Source: Bradyrhizobium sp. ORS 285 (GTDB lineage Bacteria; Pseudomonadota; Alphaproteobacteria; Rhizobiales; Xanthobacteraceae). Taken from it: DNA of 64,000 nucleotides. Location: assembly GCF_900176205.1 (NCBI RefSeq), contig NZ_LT859959.1:2501001-2565000 (forward strand), given 5' to 3'. Shown piece after piece: positions 19,604-28,771 of the stretch. The translations under genes and the position numbers were made by a program. Under the pieces are notes generated by a model, which saw only the letters and a program-made list of their open reading frames with translations, had not been told where the DNA came from and made no database searches. How positions within the stretch are numbered: position 1 is the stretch's first letter; every line of letters starts with the position of its first letter.

Positions 19604-20950
19604 ATGGCCGCGGGGTGCAGGGGCGGTTGGGGCAGGATGACGATCTCGAGGGCGGGCAGCGGGAGTGATACGTCGGCGGCGGCTTCGGCGGAGTTCAACC
19701 GCGCGCTGATGCGCCAGACTTTGAGCACCGAACTGCTGCGCGCGAAGGCGCTGATCGCCACCGCAGGGCTGTTCCTCGTCGTCTCGATGCTCGTCGAGAT
19801 CTTCGAACCGCGGATATCCGAGTGGATATGGCCGAGTCGCGTCGGGGTGCTCTACGTCTACGCGATCATCGTCGTCTTCATGGCCTTCGAGATTCTGATC
19901 CTGTTCAGGATCAAAGCCAACATTCGTCTGGGACGCGACGCACCCATCATTTTGCGCTATCTTAGCGCTCTGGTGGAGACGTCGATGCCAACGCTCGTGC
20001 TCCTGTTGCAGATCGAGGGCATCGGCCGCGACAAGGCGCTCGGCTTCGGCGCGCCTCTGGTCTATTTCATCTTCATCATCCTCTCGACGCTGCGCCTGGA
20101 CTTTTGGCTGTCGAGCTTCACCGGCCTCGTCGCAGCGGTCGAATTGCTCGCCGTGGCCCTCATCCACCGTCCATCCATCGATGTCAGCCAGAATCCGGAG
20201 ATCTATTATCACGGCGAGCGCAGCTTCATCGTCCTGCTGTGCGGCCTGCTCGCCGGGGCGGTGAGCGTGCAACTCCGCCGCCAGTTCGCCGCGAGCATCG
20301 AGGCCGCATCGGCCCGCGACCGTGTCACCGACCTGTTCGGGCAGCACGTCTCGCCGCAAGTCGTCGAACGTCTGATGAAAGAGGGCACGGCGGAAGCGCG
20401 TGACATTCGCGAGGTCGCCGTCATGTTCGTCGACTTTCGCGGCTTCACTGCCGCGGCGCGATCGCGGACGCCGCAGGAGGTCGTCGATCGGCTCGACGGC
20501 GCGTTCGCCGTGCTGGTCGAGATCCTCGAGCGCCACGGCGGGATCGTGAACAAGTTTCTTGGCGATGGATTTCTCGCGCTGTTCGGCGCGCCGTTCGAGT
20601 CGCGCGAGGCCGCGGTGCAGGCGGTCGCGGCGGCCCGCGAGATGGTGGCCGCGATGGAGCGCGTCAATGCCAGATCGCCCTGGCCGCTGCGGATCGGGAT
20701 CGGGCTTCATCTCGGCGAGGTGGTGGCCGGCAGCATCGGTTCGCCGCGGCGCAAGGAATATACCGTGATTGGCGATACCGTGAACTTCGCCTCGCGCCTG
20801 GAGGGGTTGAACAAGGAGTTCGACTCGCAGTTGCTGATCTCGGCCGAGGTACGCCAGGCGGCTGGTGGCGAGGCGGAGGATGCGGTCTTCCACGGCGAGG
20901 TCTCGGTGCGCGGCTACGACCGCTCGTTCGAGGTCTGGCAACTGCATTAG
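19604..20950 (+). CDS. Membrane-bound class III adenylate cyclase
   Basis: Makes cyclic AMP from ATP. The 448 residues hold about six membrane helices (residues 45-215) and a C-terminal catalytic domain (about 235-420). The metal-binding aspartates lie in MFVDFRGFT and FLGDGFLALFG; the Lys of VNKFLGDG and the Asp of GDTVNFASRLE fit adenylate rather than guanylate specificity; the N and R for the transition state are in NFASR. It starts only 6 bp after the ABC permease and so may belong to the TetR operon, though this link may be accidental. Confidence 0.88.
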   Translation: MAAGCRGGWGRMTISRAGSGSDTSAAASAEFNRALMRQTLSTELLRAKALIATAGLFLVVSMLVEIFEPRISEWIWPSRVGVLYVYAIIVVFMAFEILILFRIKANIRLGRDAPIILRYLSALVETSMPTLVLLLQIEGIGRDKALGFGAPLVYFIFIILSTLRLDFWLSSFTGLVAAVELLAVALIHRPSIDVSQNPEIYYHGERSFIVLLCGLLAGAVSVQLRRQFAASIEAASARDRVTDLFGQHVSPQVVERLMKEGTAEARDIREVAVMFVDFRGFTAAARSRTPQEVVDRLDGAFAVLVEILERHGGIVNKFLGDGFLALFGAPFESREAAVQAVAAAREMVAAMERVNARSPWPLRIGIGLHLGEVVAGSIGSPRRKEYTVIGDTVNFASRLEGLNKEFDSQLLISAEVRQAAGGEAEDAVFHGEVSVRGYDRSFEVWQLH

Positions 20951-21055
20951 AACCGATCGTTCATGCGGCTGACGGCCGCGCGGCATCGGCGATTTACATC
21001 GCGGAGGCTCCGCGTTTAACTGCGCGCCAATGAACAGGGCATCAGGAGGAAATGC

Positions 21056-22741
21056 ATGACCCGAACCGGGACGTCGCTGTTGGCCGGGGTGAGCCTCGCC
21101 TGCGTGGCCGCCATGGGATCTGCGCGGGCCGAAGACTCTGGCTGCAGCAAGGTGACGGCTGAGGCACTGAAAGTGCCGGGCCTGACTCTGACCGGATCGA
21201 AGCTGCAGGAGGCGGCCGACGGACTGCCGCGTCACTGCATCCTTTCCGGCAAGGTCAACGAACGCACCGGCGTCGACGGCCACGCCTATGCGATCCAGTT
21301 CGAGATCCGTCTGCCGGAGACCTGGAACGGCCGTTTCCTGCACCAGGTGAATGGCGGAAATGACGGCGTGGTGGTGCCCGCGCTCGGCGACAAGGCCGAT
21401 GGTCTCGTCAGCGGCGGCGTGACGCCGCTCGCCCGCGGTTTTGCGGTACTGTCGTCGGATAGTGGTCATTCGGGCAATGACCTCGCCAACAAGCCGCGTG
21501 GGCTCGCGGCCGGCTCTGCCTTCGGCCTCGATCCGCAGGCGCGGCGCGACTACGGTTATTCCGCCGACATCACGCTGGCGCCGATCGCCAAGGCGATCAT
21601 CGCCGAGCACTACGGCAAGAAGCCGGATTATTCCTACATCGCCGGCTGCTCCAATGGCGGCCGCCATACCATGGTCGCGGCCGAGCGCATGCCGGAGCAG
21701 TATGACGGCTTCCTGGTCGGCAATCCCGGCTTCAACCTGCCGCGCGCGGCCGTGCAGCACGCCTGGGACGTGCAGGCGCTGACCAAGGCCGATGCCGACA
21801 TCCGCAAGTCGATCACCCGCGAGGATGCCAAGCTGATCTCGTCCAAGATCATCGAGCTCTGCGACGGGCTGGATGGTGCGAAGGATGGGCTGACGGCCAA
21901 TCTGAAGGCCTGTCAGAAGGCCTTCAACTTCGACAGCCTGCGCTGCGCGGCAGGCACCACCGAAGCCTGCCTGCCGGCGGCGAAGGTCGACGCGCTGAAG
22001 AAGGTGTTCGCCGGGCCGCAGAATTCCAAGGGCGAGCAGCTCTATTCGGACTGGCCGGTCGACGGCGGCGTCGGGACCGGCAATTGGCGGGCCTGGAAGG
22101 TCGAGAGTCCCGTGGCGCCGTGGAACAATTTGCCGATCATCGCCACCATGGGCGGCGCCTCGCTGAACTACATCTTCTCGACACCGCCGGTGGAGGTCGA
22201 CGGCTCGCCCGACAAGCTGGTCGAGAAGCTGCAGGCCTATGACTTCGACAAGGACGCGCCGAAGATCTACGCCAAGGAGGGTCCGTTCACGGAGTCCGCG
22301 ATGGACTTCATGGCGCCGCCCGCGGTCGACAACCCGACCCTGCCGGCGTTCCAGAACGGCGCGCGCAAGATGCTGATCTATCACGGCCAGGCCGATCCGG
22401 TGTTCTCGGTCAACGACACCATCCGCTGGTACGAGAAGCTTAACGCCAACGTTCAGGGCAAGGCCGACGGCTTTGCGCGCCTGTTTGCGTTGCCTGGCGA
22501 GACGCATTGCGGCGGTGGCGTCACCTTGGAGAAGTTCGATGCGCTGGGCGCGCTGATGGACTGGGTCGAGAAGGGCAAGGCGCCGGAGGCGATCACGGCT
22601 TCGGTCAATGCGGCCAACAAGGAGCTGCCGACGACGTGGAGCCAGCAGCGATCGCGGCCGCTGTGCCCCTGGCCGAAATTCGCGAAGTATGTGAGCGGCG
22701 ACGTCGAACAGGCGTCCTCCTTCACCTGCGCCGCGGAGTAG
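21056..22741 (+). CDS. Tannase/feruloyl esterase family protein
   Basis: Secreted esterase of 561 residues with a signal peptide ending ARA (about residue 25). The nucleophile motif is GCSNGGRH with Cys198-Ser199, the acid lies in HGQADPVFS and the histidine in GETHCGG, giving the CS-D-HC arrangement of this family. It would split gallate or hydroxycinnamate esters from plant material in the periplasm or outside. A good AGGAGG site precedes the start. It is convergent with the DUF488 gene 4 bp away. Confidence 0.9.
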   Translation: MTRTGTSLLAGVSLACVAAMGSARAEDSGCSKVTAEALKVPGLTLTGSKLQEAADGLPRHCILSGKVNERTGVDGHAYAIQFEIRLPETWNGRFLHQVNGGNDGVVVPALGDKADGLVSGGVTPLARGFAVLSSDSGHSGNDLANKPRGLAAGSAFGLDPQARRDYGYSADITLAPIAKAIIAEHYGKKPDYSYIAGCSNGGRHTMVAAERMPEQYDGFLVGNPGFNLPRAAVQHAWDVQALTKADADIRKSITREDAKLISSKIIELCDGLDGAKDGLTANLKACQKAFNFDSLRCAAGTTEACLPAAKVDALKKVFAGPQNSKGEQLYSDWPVDGGVGTGNWRAWKVESPVAPWNNLPIIATMGGASLNYIFSTPPVEVDGSPDKLVEKLQAYDFDKDAPKIYAKEGPFTESAMDFMAPPAVDNPTLPAFQNGARKMLIYHGQADPVFSVNDTIRWYEKLNANVQGKADGFARLFALPGETHCGGGVTLEKFDALGALMDWVEKGKAPEAITASVNAANKELPTTWSQQRSRPLCPWPKFAKYVSGDVEQASSFTCAAE

Positions 22742-22745
22742 CGGC

Positions 22746-23210
22746 CTACACTTGAGGCGCGACGAGGTTCTCCACCCGGACCTTGTCGCGCTCCTCGATG
22801 ATCTCGGCGATCCATTGCCGATGGCAATGCGCGTGGTCCCGCTCGTAGCACAGCAGACACACCGGGCCGGCGGTCTTCACCAATGACGCCAGCTCGTCCA
22901 TCTGCTCCTTGGCCTGCGGCGTCTTCAGATGCGCGCTGTAGATCTTGTGCAGCGTGTCGTAATGGCCGCTGCGCGCGGCCTCGCGGCCTTCCTTCGGAGT
23001 GCCCAGCCCACGCAGATGGACATAGGCGATGCCGCGCTCGTCGAGCCCGGCGGCGAGCTGGCTCTTGGAGAAGCCCGGCCGTCGTGATGCCGCGACGGCG
23101 CGGACATCGATCAGCAGCTTGACGCCGGCCGACTGCAGCTCGTCGAGCACCGCCTTGGCCGGCGTGTGCTCATAGCCGATCGTGAACAGGGTTTTGCTCT
23201 TGGCCATCAC
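22746..23210 (-). CDS. DUF488 family protein
   Basis: A 154-residue protein of the DUF488 family: TIGYEHTPAKAVLDELQSAGVKLLIDVRA in pieces, then RPGFSK, YVHLRGLG and the C-terminal CLLCYERDHAHCHR motif with two Cys and several His, possibly a metal site. Biochemical function is unknown. It is 12 bp downstream of the DUF72 gene, a pairing seen repeatedly in bacteria as I recall, which suggests a common pathway. Confidence 0.85.
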   Translation of the reverse strand: MMAKSKTLFTIGYEHTPAKAVLDELQSAGVKLLIDVRAVAASRRPGFSKSQLAAGLDERGIAYVHLRGLGTPKEGREAARSGHYDTLHKIYSAHLKTPQAKEQMDELASLVKTAGPVCLLCYERDHAHCHRQWIAEIIEERDKVRVENLVAPQV

Positions 23211-23222
23211 GCCCCTCCCGAA

Positions 23223-24047
23223 CTAGCTCACACGCTCGATGAGCTCCATCGCACCGGCCGGCGCGCGCACCTTGCCCTCGTGGATGACGTAGGCGAACAC
23301 GTCGCGCGGCGTCTTCTTCGCCGGCTTGTCGTCAACCCGCGGCAGATCGTCCGGTTCATCGCCCGCGGCCCACAGCTGCAGCCGCTTCGCCCAGGCATCG
23401 AGCTGCTTCGGCGGATAGCAGGTCTTCAGCTCATCATTGCCCTTCTGCAGTCGCGCATAAACGAAGTCGCCGGCAACGTCGGCGATCGCCGGATATTTGC
23501 CGTGCTCGGCGAACACCACCGGGGTTGCGAACTCGCGCAGCAGCTTGACGAACTCGGGCACGCAAAAACTGTCATGCCGGACCTCGACGACGTGGCGCAG
23601 CTTGCGGCCGTCGAGTTCGCGCGGCAGCAGCTCCAGGAACTTGCCGAAATCAGCCTCGTCGAATTTCTTGGTCGGCGCGAACTGCCACAGCACCGGACCC
23701 AGCCGGTCGCCCAGCTCGAGCACGCCGGTGTCGTAGAAGCGCTTCACGGAATCCCCGGCCTCCGCGAGCACCTTGCGGTTGGTTGCGAAGCGCGGCCCCT
23801 TCAGCGAGAAGATGAAGCCATCGGGCACCTCGCGCGCCCATTTGCGAAAGCTCTCCGGCTTCTGCGAACCGTAATAGGTGCCGTTGATCTCGATCGAGGT
23901 CAGCTTGGAGGCGGCGTATTCCAGCTCCTTCGCTTGCGGCAGCTTGTCCGGATAGAACACGCCGCGCCAGGGCGCGAAGGTCCAGCCGCCGATGCCGATG
24001 TAGATGTGGCTCTTGGATTGCGAGGCGCGTGCAGGAGCTTTGCTCAC
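23223..24047 (-). CDS. DUF72 (YecE-like) family protein
   Basis: A 274-residue TIM-barrel-like DUF72 protein: IGIGGWTFAPWRGVFYPDKL at the N-terminus, INGTYYGSQKPESFRKWA, FSLKGPRFATNRK, GPVLWQFAPTKKFD, EVRHDSF and a C-terminal YARLQKG. The open frame continues upstream to 24530, but homology begins near the GTG at 24047, which I take as the start. It probably forms an operon with the DUF488 gene. Function is unknown. Confidence 0.85.
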   Translation of the reverse strand: MSKAPARASQSKSHIYIGIGGWTFAPWRGVFYPDKLPQAKELEYAASKLTSIEINGTYYGSQKPESFRKWAREVPDGFIFSLKGPRFATNRKVLAEAGDSVKRFYDTGVLELGDRLGPVLWQFAPTKKFDEADFGKFLELLPRELDGRKLRHVVEVRHDSFCVPEFVKLLREFATPVVFAEHGKYPAIADVAGDFVYARLQKGNDELKTCYPPKQLDAWAKRLQLWAAGDEPDDLPRVDDKPAKKTPRDVFAYVIHEGKVRAPAGAMELIERVS

Positions 24048-24202
24048 GAACCGGTTCCGTTGCTGATGGCCGAGGGGGTTGCGGGTAGGACAGTAGTCAA
24101 CCCGGCCGGCTCTGGCCAGTTCGGCGGTGTTGCGCGGGCGCTCTTCCAGCGCTCGGAGCGCTCGTGTATCCAGGAAGCGGGCCGGGAAGGGGAGATGTGG
24201 CA

Positions 24203-24403
24203 ATGAGAGCAGAATCGGTCGGCGGCGCGCTGGGCGCGATCGTCGCGGCTGCCGTGCTGGCGGCGGCCTTCTATTACGTGCCCGTCGGGCCGATGGCCCG
24301 TCCGGCGCAGCCGGCCAAGGTCGAGGTGCCGCAGACCCCGGTGCAGACGGTTCCCGTGGCGCCGGCCGTGCGCGGGCCAGTCGTGCGCGAGGTTCCGAAC
24401 TAG
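24203..24403 (+). CDS. Small membrane-anchored protein
   Basis: A 66-residue protein with one N-terminal membrane helix (residues 8-28) followed by a Pro/Val-rich tail of about 38 residues with PAQPAKVEVPQTPVQTVPV repeats. The start at 24203 follows AAGGGGA. It is divergent from DUF72 and 267 bp before a glycosyltransferase gene. Unknown family; the extended tail would lie in the periplasm. Confidence 0.55.
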   Translation: MRAESVGGALGAIVAAAVLAAAFYYVPVGPMARPAQPAKVEVPQTPVQTVPVAPAVRGPVVREVPN

Positions 24404-24670
24404 GCGGAGTTTCGCGGGCCTTGAATTGCCGAGGAGCCACCCCATCTGGGTAGAGACGGTGACGTCGAGCTGTAACGGCTCCGGCACCAGGACGACCACG
24501 GCAGAGCGGCTGCGCCGGATGTACGCGCACCCTTTGTTTGTGGTCGTTGTCGTTTTCAGGGCCTTCGCACCCCGGCGGTGCAAGGCGGCACCACCCGCCG
24601 GCCTTTTTGCACCTCTGGCCGGCCGCCGCGCTTGGCAGTGCGGGATGCGGCAGATATACGCATCCGCACC

Positions 24671-25804
24671 ATGAACCAAGCCATCCAGACGGCCTCGCCA
24701 GTGCTGCCGCAAACCGCTGATATTCCGATCGTTTCGGTCGTCGTCCCGACCTTCAACGAGCGCGACAATGTCACCACGCTGTACCGGCGGCTGGAGGCGG
24801 CGTTCAAGGACGTGCCGTGGGAGGTCGTGTTCGTCGACGACAACTCGCCTGACGGCACCTGGCAGGTGGTGCGCGAATTGTCGCGTGGCGACAACCGCGT
24901 CCGCTGCATCCGCCGCATCGGCCGCCGCGGCCTGTCCGGCGCGTGCATCGAGGGCATCCTCGCCGCCAGCGCGCCCTATGCCGCCGTGATCGACGCCGAT
25001 CTGCAGCATGACGAGACTCAGCTGCCGAAGATGCTGTCGCTGTTGCAGAGCGGCGCGGCCGAGCTCGTGGTCGGCAGCCGCTACATCGAGGGCGGCAGCG
25101 CCGCGAGCTTCGACAGCAAGCGGGCAGGGGCCAGCGCCTTCGCCACCGAGATCGCGCGCCGCGCGCTCAAGGTCGAGGTCAACGACCCTATGAGCGGCTT
25201 CTTCATGATCCGCCGCGACCGCTTCGAGCAGATCGCGCCAAAACTGTCGACGCAGGGCTTCAAGATCCTGCTCGACATCATCGCCAGCGCTGAAGGTGGT
25301 CTCAAGACCGTCGAGGTGCCCTATACGTTCGGCTCGCGCCTGCATGGCGAGAGCAAGCTCGACTCGATGGTCGCACTCGACTTCCTCGGCCTCGTGCTGG
25401 CCAAGATGACCAACGACGTGGTGTCGCTGCGCTTCCTCTTGTTCGCCATGGTCGGCGGCACCGGTCTCGTCGTGCATCTGGCGACGCTCTTTCTCGGTCT
25501 CAATCTGTTGGATATGCCGTTCGCCGAAGCGCAGGCGCTCGGCGCCTTCGTGGCGATGACCTCGAACTTCATCCTCAACAACTTCCTCACCTATCGCGAC
25601 CAGCGGCTGAAGGGCTTTGGCATCCTCCGTGGCCTGCTCGCATTCTATCTGGTCTGCTCGGTCGGCCTGCTCGCCAATGTCGGCGTCGCCTTTTCGGTCT
25701 ATGACCAGGAGCCGATCTGGTGGCTGGCGGGCGCGGCCGGCGCGCTGATGGGCGTGGTGTGGAATTACGCGATCTCCGGATTGTTCGTCTGGCGCAAGCG
25801 ATGA
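24671..25804 (+). CDS. DPM1-like glycosyltransferase with GtrA membrane domain
   Basis: A 377-residue family-2 glycosyltransferase. Residues 15-235 are the catalytic domain (SVVVPTFNERDNV, VFVDDNSPDGT, the DXD-type VIDADLQHD, then DPMSGFFM), and residues 250-377 form a GtrA-like region with four helices. It would transfer a sugar from a nucleotide to polyprenyl phosphate at the cytoplasmic face. The next gene overlaps by four bases and encodes the GT39/ArnT-like enzyme that would use the lipid-linked sugar on the periplasmic side. Confidence 0.9.
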   Translation: MNQAIQTASPVLPQTADIPIVSVVVPTFNERDNVTTLYRRLEAAFKDVPWEVVFVDDNSPDGTWQVVRELSRGDNRVRCIRRIGRRGLSGACIEGILAASAPYAAVIDADLQHDETQLPKMLSLLQSGAAELVVGSRYIEGGSAASFDSKRAGASAFATEIARRALKVEVNDPMSGFFMIRRDRFEQIAPKLSTQGFKILLDIIASAEGGLKTVEVPYTFGSRLHGESKLDSMVALDFLGLVLAKMTNDVVSLRFLLFAMVGGTGLVVHLATLFLGLNLLDMPFAEAQALGAFVAMTSNFILNNFLTYRDQRLKGFGILRGLLAFYLVCSVGLLANVGVAFSVYDQEPIWWLAGAAGALMGVVWNYAISGLFVWRKR

Positions 25805-27318
25805 GCTCTGCGGCAGAGGCCGACGACACGAAGCTGGTCCGCAATGTCTGGCTGACCATCGCGGGCCTCGTCGTGCTCAGGCTGATTGCTGCCGCCGTCA
25901 CGCCGATCACCTTCGACGAAGCCTATTACTGGATGTGGTCGAAGCATCTCGCCGGCGGCTATTACGACCACCCGCCGATGGTTGCGGTGGTGATCCGCCT
26001 GGGCACGCTGATCGGCGGCGACAGCGAGTTCGGCGTGCGCTGCGTGTCGATCCTGCTCGGCCTTCCCATGAGCTACGCGGTGTACCGCACGGCCGAAATC
26101 CTGTTCGGCAGCGCGCGGGGCGCCGCGACCGCGGCACTGCTGCTCAACGTCACGCTGATGGCCGCTGTCGGCACCTTGATCGTGACTCCCGATGCGCCGC
26201 TGCTGGTGGCCTCGAGCTTCGTGCTGTTCTTCTGCGCCAAAGTGCTGGAGACGGGCAGGGGCGTTTGGTGGCTTGCGGTCGGCGCTGCGGTCGGTGCCGC
26301 TTTGCTGTCGAAATACACCGCGCTGTTCTTCGGCGCCGCGATCCTGATCTGGCTCGTCGCCGTGCCGAAGATGCGGCCCTGGCTGGCCTCGCTTTGGCCC
26401 TATCTCGGGGGCGTCGTGGCGTTCGCGATCTTCTCGCCGGTCATCCTGTGGAATGCCGAGCATCAATGGGTGTCGCTGATCAAGCAGCTCGGCCGCGCCA
26501 GGGTGGAGGAGGTTCGTCCGGTCTACATCGCCGAGATCATTCCGACCCAGTTCGCTTTCGCCACGCCGCTGGTCTTCATCCTCGGCGTGATGGGCCTCTA
26601 TGGACTGGCGCGCCGCCGGGCAGGGAGTGCTGCGGCGCGCGTGCTGATCGAGGCGATGGTCTGGGTCATCGTTGCCTATTTCGTCTGGCATTCGCTGCAT
26701 GCCCGCGTTGAGGCCAATTGGTTCGCGCCGGTCTATCCGGCCTTCGTGGTGGCCGCAGCGGCGGCCGCCCGTCTCGTCGCATGGGGACCGCGCGAGCAGC
26801 GCACGGCGGCCTTCTGCCTGCGCTGGGCGCTGCCCGCCGGCGTCGTGATGTTCGTCGCCCTGATCGTGCAGGCCAATACGGGACTGCTCTCGGGCTACAA
26901 GCGCGACGCCACCGTGCGCAGCGTCGGCGTCGGCTGGCGGCCGCTCGCCGCCGAGATCGAGGCCGCGCGCGTCCGCGCCGGCGCAGCCTGCGTGCTCGCG
27001 ATGGATTACGGCACCACCGCCTGGCTGTCGTTCTATTTGCCGCCGGGGACCTGCGTGCTGCAGCCGATCCAGCGCATCCGCTGGGTGAACTTCCCGGAGC
27101 CTGATCCGGCGAAGCTCGCGGGCACGCAATTGCTGGTCGACGAGGCGCAGATCGCATCGCGGTTCTACGTCACGAGCACGTTCGGCCGCGTCGAGAAGAT
27201 CGGCGAGGCTCCGCGGATGCGCGGACCGCTGACCATCGAGACGTACGCCTTCACCACGCTCAGCCAGCCCAAAGGTGAGGTGCTCGACCGCACGCCGCCG
27301 CCGGAGCTGCAGCGCTGA
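25801..27318 (+). CDS. GT39/ArnT-like membrane glycosyltransferase
   Basis: Polytopic protein of 505 residues with about ten helices. Its first periplasmic loop contains TFDEAYYWMWSKHLAGGYYDHPPM, the hallmark acid and YYDHPP motif of PMT_2 enzymes. These move a sugar from a polyprenyl-phosphate donor to a lipid, glycan or protein acceptor. The overlap with the DPM1-like gene shows that donor synthesis and use are coupled. The acceptor cannot be inferred. Confidence 0.9.
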   Translation: MSSAAEADDTKLVRNVWLTIAGLVVLRLIAAAVTPITFDEAYYWMWSKHLAGGYYDHPPMVAVVIRLGTLIGGDSEFGVRCVSILLGLPMSYAVYRTAEILFGSARGAATAALLLNVTLMAAVGTLIVTPDAPLLVASSFVLFFCAKVLETGRGVWWLAVGAAVGAALLSKYTALFFGAAILIWLVAVPKMRPWLASLWPYLGGVVAFAIFSPVILWNAEHQWVSLIKQLGRARVEEVRPVYIAEIIPTQFAFATPLVFILGVMGLYGLARRRAGSAAARVLIEAMVWVIVAYFVWHSLHARVEANWFAPVYPAFVVAAAAAARLVAWGPREQRTAAFCLRWALPAGVVMFVALIVQANTGLLSGYKRDATVRSVGVGWRPLAAEIEAARVRAGAACVLAMDYGTTAWLSFYLPPGTCVLQPIQRIRWVNFPEPDPAKLAGTQLLVDEAQIASRFYVTSTFGRVEKIGEAPRMRGPLTIETYAFTTLSQPKGEVLDRTPPPELQR

Positions 27319-27326
27319 GGCGCTGC

Positions 27327-28127
27327 TCAGGCCTGCTGTGGAATGATGTCCGCCAGCGCCTTGTCCCGGCTGTGGATCGCAACCATGTTGATGTCCGCGT
27401 CGACGGTCTTGTAGCCGCGGCGGTCGAGCCATTGCCGCAGCTGGTTCGCATCGGTCTTGATCTTCTCGATCATCATGATCGGCGTGCAGCGCTCGATCGT
27501 CGCCGCAGCCCCCTCCAGCGCCTCGATCTCCATGCCTTCGACGTCGAGCTTGATCAGGTCGCAGCGCGGCAGGTTGAAATCGTCCAGCGGCAGCTTGCGC
27601 ACTTCGACGGTGTGGTTCGCATAGTCGATGGCCTGGCCGATGAACTCGGTATTCGGACGCTGGCGCAGTTCGAGGCTGCCGAAGCTCGACGGTGTCAGGT
27701 AGTTCGGGCTCGGGATATTCAGCACGCCTCCCTCCGAGGATACCGCGGCATGGATGGCGATCGCATTGAAGCAGTTGTTGATCGCGATGTTGCCGGCGAG
27801 CGCGTAGTAGATCCGCTCCTGCGCCTCGATCGACAGCACGGACCCCCAACCGTTCATCGCCTTCGCCCATTCGATGGTGTGGACGCCGATATTGGCGCCG
27901 CAGTCGATCGCCACGGCGCCGTCGCCATGATGCTTGCGACGCACGTGGAGCAGGCGAACGGCGAGATTCACCTCGGCCGGATCGAATGCGCCGGTCTGGA
28001 GGATCTGGTAGCCGACACCGTAGCCGCGGTTGGCGTCGACCATCCGGTAGTCGAGCCGGTTGACGATCATCGTCCCGTGATTGCTCGCGGCCAGAATGAA
28101 GGCCAGCTTCCGGTCGGGGATCTGCAT
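27327..28127 (-). CDS. FkbM-family SAM-dependent methyltransferase
   Basis: A 266-residue methyltransferase. The SAM motif AIDCGANIGVHTIEWA lies near residues 77-92, the acidic loop in SVLSIEAQE, and the FkbM-specific LIKLDVEGMEIEALEGA near residue 190. The start at 28127 follows GAGAGG. FkbM enzymes methylate sugar hydroxyls of polysaccharides, glycolipids or antibiotics, and the two glycosyltransferases that converge on it make a glycan substrate plausible. Confidence 0.88.
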   Translation of the reverse strand: MQIPDRKLAFILAASNHGTMIVNRLDYRMVDANRGYGVGYQILQTGAFDPAEVNLAVRLLHVRRKHHGDGAVAIDCGANIGVHTIEWAKAMNGWGSVLSIEAQERIYYALAGNIAINNCFNAIAIHAAVSSEGGVLNIPSPNYLTPSSFGSLELRQRPNTEFIGQAIDYANHTVEVRKLPLDDFNLPRCDLIKLDVEGMEIEALEGAAATIERCTPIMMIEKIKTDANQLRQWLDRRGYKTVDADINMVAIHSRDKALADIIPQQA

Positions 28128-28627
28128 GGAGTCCTCTCGTGTCGTCTGCGGCAGGGAGCGGACGCAATACGATGTGCCGACGGGGTGATGCAGAGAATCG
28201 TTCGCTACCATACTGCCGTTCACCGCCGAGCGCCGCACAATCCGGAATGCTACGGATGGGTGCCGGCGCAGCCGGCTGTGTCGCCGAGTCCGGACCGGCC
28301 GTGCGTGGACCGAGGTCGGCCACCTCGGCGTGTTTTTACGCGACCAATACTTGGACCGGCACCGCAGAAATCGTTGCGGCCGCGCGCGGGCAGGGCCCGT
28401 TGACCAGCGAAAACTGCGCAGGTTTACCCTGCCAATGCTTCGCAACGAGAGATCATCGACCGCACCCCTCCGCTCGAGCCCAATCGTTAACGCGGTCTGC
28501 GCTGTTTTACGGATTTGCCGGACGGTCGAATGCTGCCTCCCCGGAATCGCCCGGTGCGGCAATATTGCTGGGGTCTGCATTTTTGCCCTGTTTCCGCCCT
28601 CTTTGACGGCGAAACAGACCTTCATGG
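28128..28627. other. Intergenic region without a recognised gene
   Basis: This part of the gap between the divergent FkbM and Tlde1-like genes shows several open frames, but none has a convincing start, family motif or codon pattern. It should hold the fkbM promoter, which I could not pinpoint. The GC content falls sharply at its right end near 28600, where the CtrA boxes begin. Confidence 0.5.
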
Positions 28628-28668
28628 TTAACCCGCCCTTAATCTGCCAAAACTTAATCAGCATTTAA
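28628..28668 (+). promoter_or_regulatory. Two perfect CtrA-type boxes (TTAA-N7-TTAA)
   Basis: TTAA at 28628-28631 and 28639-28642 are separated by exactly seven bases, and again TTAA at 28654-28657 and 28665-28668 by exactly seven. TTAA-N7-TTAA is the consensus for the cell-cycle regulator CtrA in alphaproteobacteria. The boxes lie about 105-145 bp upstream of the Tlde1-like gene in an AT-rich island. Confidence 0.75.
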
Positions 28669-28771
28669 CTAAAAGTCGCCTTAATGAAGCTTGGTGCTTC
28701 TGCGAGATGCAAGACGGGTGTCCGTGGCGCATCGCGCGAGAGTTTTCGAGTATTCGTTCGGGCGTGAGTGA

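Noticed and set aside
18149..22507. 1452-codon open frame on the minus strand
   Set aside because: It lies antisense to the ABC genes, cyclase and tannase, all of which have clear family motifs. The translation is Arg/His/Gln-rich low-complexity text, typical of an antisense frame in GC-rich DNA.
25765..28323. 852-codon open frame on the minus strand
   Set aside because: Antisense to the GT39 gene and out of frame with the FkbM gene; the composition is that of a shadow frame.
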